This document shows, in pieces, positions 33,322 through 37,016 of a stretch of 37,016 bases of DNA; positions within the stretch are counted from its first letter, which is position 1; every line of letters starts with the position of its first letter. Made by a program: the position numbers and the translations under genes. The DNA is from CAZRIE01 sp964600075. GTDB lineage: Bacteria; Bacteroidota; Bacteroidia; Flavobacteriales; Flavobacteriaceae. Under the pieces are notes generated by a model. That model saw only the letters and a program-made list of their open reading frames with translations, was not told the DNA's origin and did no database searches. The stretch is from NCBI GenBank assembly GCA_964600075.1, contig CAZRIE010000036.1, positions 1 through 37,016 of the forward strand, read 5' to 3'.

Positions 33322-35523
33322 GGAGGTCAGTTTATGGTTTTTTACCGGCAGTTCCCGGATCCGAAGCCCGGTCGCGTCAAAAATGGCATTGGTGAGAGCT
33401 GGAGCGATTCCCGGCGTACTAGGCTCCCCTGCCCCACCTGGATACTGACCACTATTGATGATATAGGTTTCAATCTTTGGACTTTCGTTCATACGCAACA
33501 TTTGGTAGTCATGAAAATTACTTTGCAGCACTGCACCCTGATCAATGGTGATTTCACCATAAAGGGCCGCCGTCAAGCCATAAATAATACCGCTTTCCAT
33601 TTGCGCTTCAAAACCATCGGGATGAAATGCAAATCCTGGATCGGCCACACATACCACCCGGTGTACTTTCGGCTTATCATCGATTACTTCAATCTCGACC
33701 ACCTGTGCCACGATGGTCCCGAAAGATTGGTGAATTGAAATACCACGGCCCCAGTTTTCCGGAAGGGTGGCACCCCAGTTGGCCTTCTCCGCAACCAGTT
33801 CCAACACCTTCAAAAATCGGGGAGCATTCGAAAGCTGGCTTCTTCGGAATTCAAAAGGGTCTTTCTTGGCGTGATGTGCGAGTTCGTCGATGAATGATTC
33901 CGTAAAAAAACCATGCATAGACGAATCAACACTTCGCCAGTACCCCCAAGGCACATGGGTTTCACTTACCGCATATTGAATGGATTGATTCGCCACATCA
34001 TATGGAATATGTGGAGCCTCTTCTGGATCGTGCTTGAACAGGAACTGGTTGTTCCACGCCACTATTTTACCTTCTTTGTCAAGACCAGCTTTAAAACGGC
34101 TGATATTTGCTTCCCGGTAGAAATCTTGCCTAATATCTTCTTCTCTAGACCATATCAGCTTCACAGGATAATCCACTTCCCGGGCAATCTTTACGGCTTG
34201 CATGGCCACATCGTCAACGACCCTTCTGCCAAAGCCGCCGCCCAGGTACTGATTGTGCACTGTTATTTGATCTGGCTCCATATCCAATAATTCTGCGGCG
34301 CTGTTTGCAAACCCTAGCGGGTTCTGACTGCCCACCCAGAGTTCGCATTTAGTAGCGGTCACATGGGCAGTGCAATTCATGGGCTCCATTGTCGCATGTG
34401 CCAAATAAGGTACTCGGTATTCGCTCTCGACCACTTGGCCAGAGTTCATTAATGCCGCCTCAACATCTCCTTTTTTTACATCTTCCTCATCTTTTCCTGC
34501 GGCTGAAGAAGCATCCATATCCCGTACATATTGAGCATATATGCCATCTTGACTTACGGTTTCATTAGCAGTTTCCTCAAAAGTGAGCTTCACTTTCTCA
34601 AGAGCTTTTTTTGCAATATAGTAGCCATCGGCGACTACGGCAACTGCGTTGTTCAACTTAACTATTTTGTGTACGCCTGGTAGGTTCGCGGCCAAACTGT
34701 CGTCAACCGCTATTAAATTAGACCCAAAAACCGGGGCTGCCTTGATGGCGGCATATTTCATGTCGGGAAGCGTGGTATCGATGCCAAAACCAGCGGTCCC
34801 ATTTACTTTGGCGGGCACGTCTAAACGTGGCTGGGAAGTACCCATCAAGGTAAATTCGTCTGGCGTCTTTAATGTAGGTTTAGCAGGCTGTGACAATTCC
34901 ACTGCCTGTGCTACAAAACTTGCAAAAGGTTCGGAACGATTGCTTGCCACATGGGAGATATAGCTATTCTTTGCTGCTAATTCTTCCAAGGGCACCTCCC
35001 ACTGATCTGCAGCGGCTTGGAGCAATACGGCCTTAGCGGCAGCACCTGCCAATCGCATCGCCAGCATCCCTGTAAAACGGACAGATGAACTTCCGCCAGT
35101 CATCTGTAACCCCATTTGCTTTGTGATGGTTAGAAAGGCACCATCCACCGTATCGACTAAGAACGAGGGGACATCCTTTCCTCCCAGAATAAAACCTTTT
35201 CCCAGTGCATAATTAGCATATTCCTTGTTAGCCGGGGCCTCCATCATTTGAACTTTGTTCCAATCGGCATCCATTTCGTCGGCAAGCATCATCGGCAGGG
35301 TCGTATGCGTGCCCTGACCCATTTCCGCATGCGGTACCACGACAGTAATCGTATTGTCAGTGGTTATTTTGAGCCAGATGTTCATTACAGTTTCCCCTTC
35401 TTTGGCAATCATGCCTTTCACTTTACTTGCCCGATTTCCGGGTCGAATCGCCACACCAAGCACCAGTGCGCCGCCAGTAAGTACTCCTGTGCTAATAAAA
35501 GCCCTTCTAGTCCACTTACCCAT
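33301..35523 (-). CDS. Molybdopterin-binding large subunit, isoquinoline 1-oxidoreductase beta type (xanthine dehydrogenase family)
   Basis: A 740-residue exported molybdoenzyme subunit. The N-terminus has a twin-arginine signal (KWTRRAFISTGVLTGGALVLG). Molybdopterin-cytosine-dinucleotide binding motifs include VVPHAEMGQGTHTTLPM, YLGGGFGRRVVDD and SFGTIVAQVVEIEV; near the C-terminus GEPSTPGIAPALTNAIFDATG carries the catalytic glutamate in GEP. Length and order match the IorB-type large subunit of periplasmic molybdenum hydroxylases that oxidise N-heteroaromatics or aldehydes with water as oxygen source. The start overlaps the iron-sulphur subunit gene by 8 bp, so both are translated from one message. 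A cytochrome c partner, often fused to or encoded beside such enzymes, is not present in the window. Confidence 0.9.
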   Translation of the reverse strand: MGKWTRRAFISTGVLTGGALVLGVAIRPGNRASKVKGMIAKEGETVMNIWLKITTDNTITVVVPHAEMGQGTHTTLPMMLADEMDADWNKVQMMEAPANKEYANYALGKGFILGGKDVPSFLVDTVDGAFLTITKQMGLQMTGGSSSVRFTGMLAMRLAGAAAKAVLLQAAADQWEVPLEELAAKNSYISHVASNRSEPFASFVAQAVELSQPAKPTLKTPDEFTLMGTSQPRLDVPAKVNGTAGFGIDTTLPDMKYAAIKAAPVFGSNLIAVDDSLAANLPGVHKIVKLNNAVAVVADGYYIAKKALEKVKLTFEETANETVSQDGIYAQYVRDMDASSAAGKDEEDVKKGDVEAALMNSGQVVESEYRVPYLAHATMEPMNCTAHVTATKCELWVGSQNPLGFANSAAELLDMEPDQITVHNQYLGGGFGRRVVDDVAMQAVKIAREVDYPVKLIWSREEDIRQDFYREANISRFKAGLDKEGKIVAWNNQFLFKHDPEEAPHIPYDVANQSIQYAVSETHVPWGYWRSVDSSMHGFFTESFIDELAHHAKKDPFEFRRSQLSNAPRFLKVLELVAEKANWGATLPENWGRGISIHQSFGTIVAQVVEIEVIDDKPKVHRVVCVADPGFAFHPDGFEAQMESGIIYGLTAALYGEITIDQGAVLQSNFHDYQMLRMNESPKIETYIINSGQYPGGAGEPSTPGIAPALTNAIFDATGLRIRELPVKNHKLTSAKKVLG

Positions 35524-36004
35524 TGGTTTCGATTTTTATGGTTGATGTCAATGCCAACTCGGCTGCCGTTTTTTTGATTCCCTTTTTAATGCGTGAATAA
35601 GTACCGCAGCGGCAGATGTTGCCGCTCATGGCCTGGTCGATATCCGCGTCGGTGGGCGAGACGTTGTTTGCCAATAAAGCGTGTGCCGATACGATCTGGC
35701 CAGACTGACAATACCCGCATTGGGGAACCTGTTCTTCTATCCATGCCTTTTGCAGCGCATGCAATTCCGTTCCCGAAGCTATACCTTCAATGGTGGTAAT
35801 CTCTTTATCAACCGCTGCTTGTAAAGGGGTAAGACAAGAGCGAATCGCTACCCCGTCCATTTGTACGGTGCAGGCCCCACATTGGCCTATACCGCAGCCA
35901 AATTTTGTTCCGTTCAATCCGCATTGTTCACGGATAACCCATAATAATGGTGTATCGAGATCTACGTCGACCTCATATATCTGATCGTTAATTTTTAAAA
36001 TCAT
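35516..36004 (-). CDS. [2Fe-2S] small subunit, isoquinoline 1-oxidoreductase alpha type
   Basis: A 162-residue subunit from ATG at 36004 (MILKINDQIYEV); the frame is open to a TTG at 36025, but the ATG start fits the family better. The N-terminal plant-ferredoxin-like cluster uses C37, C42, C45 and C57 (FGCGIGQCGACTV, RSC); the helical second cluster uses C96, C99, C131 and C133 (QCGYCQSGQI, NICRCGTY). Both [2Fe-2S] sites are complete. It passes electrons from the molybdenum subunit, encoded directly downstream with an 8-bp overlap, to an external acceptor. It has no export signal of its own and would be carried out with the Tat-dependent partner. Confidence 0.92.
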   Translation of the reverse strand: MILKINDQIYEVDVDLDTPLLWVIREQCGLNGTKFGCGIGQCGACTVQMDGVAIRSCLTPLQAAVDKEITTIEGIASGTELHALQKAWIEEQVPQCGYCQSGQIVSAHALLANNVSPTDADIDQAMSGNICRCGTYSRIKKGIKKTAAELALTSTIKIETNG

Positions 36005-36126
36005 GGTGTTATTTGCTACTGGCAATCCCTTTTGTACGGGATGCCCTTATGCTTAAATTTACACTAAATGCGACGATATAGGCCCTTTTTTACTTAAATT
36101 ATTGGTATTGAAGGTTTTAAATAGAC

Positions 36127-36184
36127 AACAATGCCATACTCCATTCAAACCTAATCGAGATTTTGAATGGAGTATGGCATTGTT
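36127..36184. repeat. 23-bp perfect inverted repeat with 12-bp spacer
   Basis: AACAATGCCATACTCC... (36127-36149) is the exact reverse complement of 36162-36184; the spacer is CCTAATCGAGAT. Neither side has a T-run, so a normal intrinsic terminator is unlikely. On the minus strand TAGGTTTG (36153-36146), an exact TAnnTTTG -7 box, lies within the left arm and spacer, upstream of the [2Fe-2S] subunit gene. A MITE remnant or regulatory hairpin are both possible. Confidence 0.7.
36146..36153 (-). promoter_or_regulatory. Possible -7 box TAGGTTTG for the molybdenum hydroxylase operon
   Basis: An exact TAnnTTTG match on the minus strand about 140 bp upstream of the [2Fe-2S] subunit ATG. No TTG stands at the matching -33 position, and the box is embedded in the 23-bp inverted repeat, so the call is tentative. 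Confidence 0.3.
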
Positions 36185-36299
36185 ATTATATAGGTAAATG
36201 GACAATGCATAGCTTAGCATTAATTCATACCTTAGAGGAAACAACTGCTAACCACTACCCTATCAATATTCAAATTATTCGGCCGTATTCGCAAAAAAA

Positions 36300-36440
36300 A
36301 TGATTTCTAAAAACGAATTCAGCAAATACCTTCTTTATGCCATTGTAGAAATTGTACTTGACATCATTGGTGTTTTAATTGCGTTACAAATCAATAATTG
36401 TAATGAAAAACAACAAGAATCGGGTTTGGCCAATAGGTAG
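36300..36440 (+). pseudogene. Truncated DUF6090 family membrane protein stub
   Basis: A 46-codon frame (ATG 36300, TAG 36438) reading MISKNEFSKYLLYAIVEIVL... and IGVLIALQINNCNEKQQE. This is the N-terminal transmembrane signature of the DUF6090 family of Bacteroidota (KYLLYAIGEI...GILIALxINNWNE), whose members are a few times longer. Here the usual Trp is Cys and the remaining domain is missing. A short membrane peptide could still be made, but it is best read as a gene relic. Its neighbours are the inverted repeat and an NTF2-like protein gene 69 bp downstream. Confidence 0.65.
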
Positions 36441-36509
36441 TATTGACAGAATTCTTAGCACCGTGGCAGTGATTTTAGCAAAGGTCAATAACCTTTAAAA
36501 AGTAATGGT

Positions 36510-36971
36510 ATGAAGAAAATAGTTTGGGTGATTCTGATTATGGTAAGTGCTAATTGCTTTTCTCAAAATGCATCTAAAAAGGATGAGATAAAAATTAAAA
36601 AAATAGTAAACCAATTTTTTGAGTCTTTGAACAAGCAGGATACCATATTATACAAAAAAATGCTACTCCTAGAAGGCCAAGTATGGTCTATAAATAACAC
36701 TCTTGAACCTAGCAGCTATTCGATGCGCTTTTTTAGAGACGACCTGAGGACTTTTGACCCCAAAGAAATTTTGGAAGAAATACCTTTTAGTTATGATATA
36801 AAGATTCATGATGGCAATGCGATGGCATGGGTGCCTTACGAATTTAGGGTAAATGGAAAGTTTACCCATTGCGGAATAGATATTTTCACATTGACAAAGA
36901 CGAATGATGGCTGGAAAATCATTAATGCATCCTATACCAGAAATTTGAAGGGTTGTAGTGAATTAAAATAG
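36510..36971 (+). CDS. Secreted NTF2-like (lumazine-binding-like) protein
   Basis: A 153-residue exported protein; the signal peptide ends CFS/QN. The mature chain is one NTF2-fold domain: IKKIVNQFFESLNKQDTILYKK at the start, a central IKIHDGNAMAWVPYEFRVNG, and the closing IDIFTLTKTNDGWKIINASYTR typical of the lumazine-binding-like/SnoaL-related group. These proteins are found in many secreted forms in Bacteroidota and have no single known role. It is separated from the secreted-protein block by 13 kb and not close in sequence to the SnoaL domains there. It could be a binding protein; no catalytic residues are suggested. Confidence 0.75.
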   Translation: MKKIVWVILIMVSANCFSQNASKKDEIKIKKIVNQFFESLNKQDTILYKKMLLLEGQVWSINNTLEPSSYSMRFFRDDLRTFDPKEILEEIPFSYDIKIHDGNAMAWVPYEFRVNGKFTHCGIDIFTLTKTNDGWKIINASYTRNLKGCSELK

Positions 36972-37016
36972 CTAAGCCCGATGTACAATACAGTGTTTGG
37001 ACAAAAGAAATAACAA

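Noticed and set aside
36059..36244. 61-codon minus-strand frame across the 23-bp hairpin
   Set aside because: Its sequence is largely the two repeat arms and it has no family resemblance or start context.
1..37016. CRISPR arrays, tRNA/rRNA genes, integrases and IS elements
   Set aside because: No regularly spaced direct repeats, cloverleaf structures or transposase motifs were found on either strand by reading.

Overview
The window looks like a chromosome segment of a marine Flavobacteriaceae member (Bacteroidota). This rests on AT-rich intergenic DNA, signal peptides ending in AQ, several Bacteroidota-type promoter elements (TTG, about 19 nt, TAnnTTTG), and families typical of the group (ThuA/dehydrogenase fusions, HisKA_2 kinase with LytTR regulator, DUF418, DUF559 and DUF6090 remnants). 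No rRNA, tRNA, CRISPR array, integrase or intact transposase was seen. The genus is not assigned.

Layout. (1) 49-5264, minus strand: a carbohydrate block with a secreted GH5-like hydrolase, a very large lipoprotein (ThuA + dehydrogenase-type propeller + HEAT + azurin-like copper domain) and a xylose-isomerase-like epimerase; a divergent AraC regulator follows (5695-6561). (2) 6603-11103: an FAD-dependent dehydrogenase, a secreted C-type lectin-like protein and a RhlE-type RNA helicase with a clear terminator. (3) 11388-14083, minus strand: a TPR histidine kinase and its LytTR response regulator, divergent from the next block. (4) 14279-23455, plus strand: an unusual run of small secreted or lipid-anchored proteins of the NTF2/SnoaL, dimeric alpha/beta-barrel and cupin types, interleaved with an SDR and two O-methyltransferases and closed by a terminator. 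This is the best candidate here for an undescribed system. (5) 23764-29001: DUF418 membrane protein, a collapsed quinohemoprotein-type gene, a frameshifted OsmC gene translationally coupled to a methyltransferase, a multi-pass membrane protein and an intradiol dioxygenase-like protein. (6) 29055-32929: a P1 peptidase broken by one in-frame TAA, a DUF3500 lipoprotein and a YfcC-type transporter, packed as an operon. (7) 33301-36004, minus strand: a two-subunit molybdenum hydroxylase of isoquinoline-oxidoreductase type. A decayed DUF559 gene lies beside it, and beyond it are a 23-bp perfect hairpin, a DUF6090 stub and an NTF2-like secreted protein.

How the parts may work together. Block 4 contains the fold types that tailor aromatic polyketides (SnoaL cyclases, ABM-like barrels, cupin, ketoreductase-like SDR, O-methyltransferases) but no PKS, and half its products are exported. 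I infer modification or detoxification of an aromatic or quinone-like compound, possibly sensed by the adjacent two-component system. Blocks 5-7 add ring-cleavage and hydroxylase-type enzymes that fit aromatic chemistry, but nothing in the sequence ties them to one pathway.

The window is rich in decay: six broken genes lie between 18.2 and 36.5 kb (SnoaL-like, quinohemoprotein-like, OsmC, P1 peptidase, DUF559, DUF6090).
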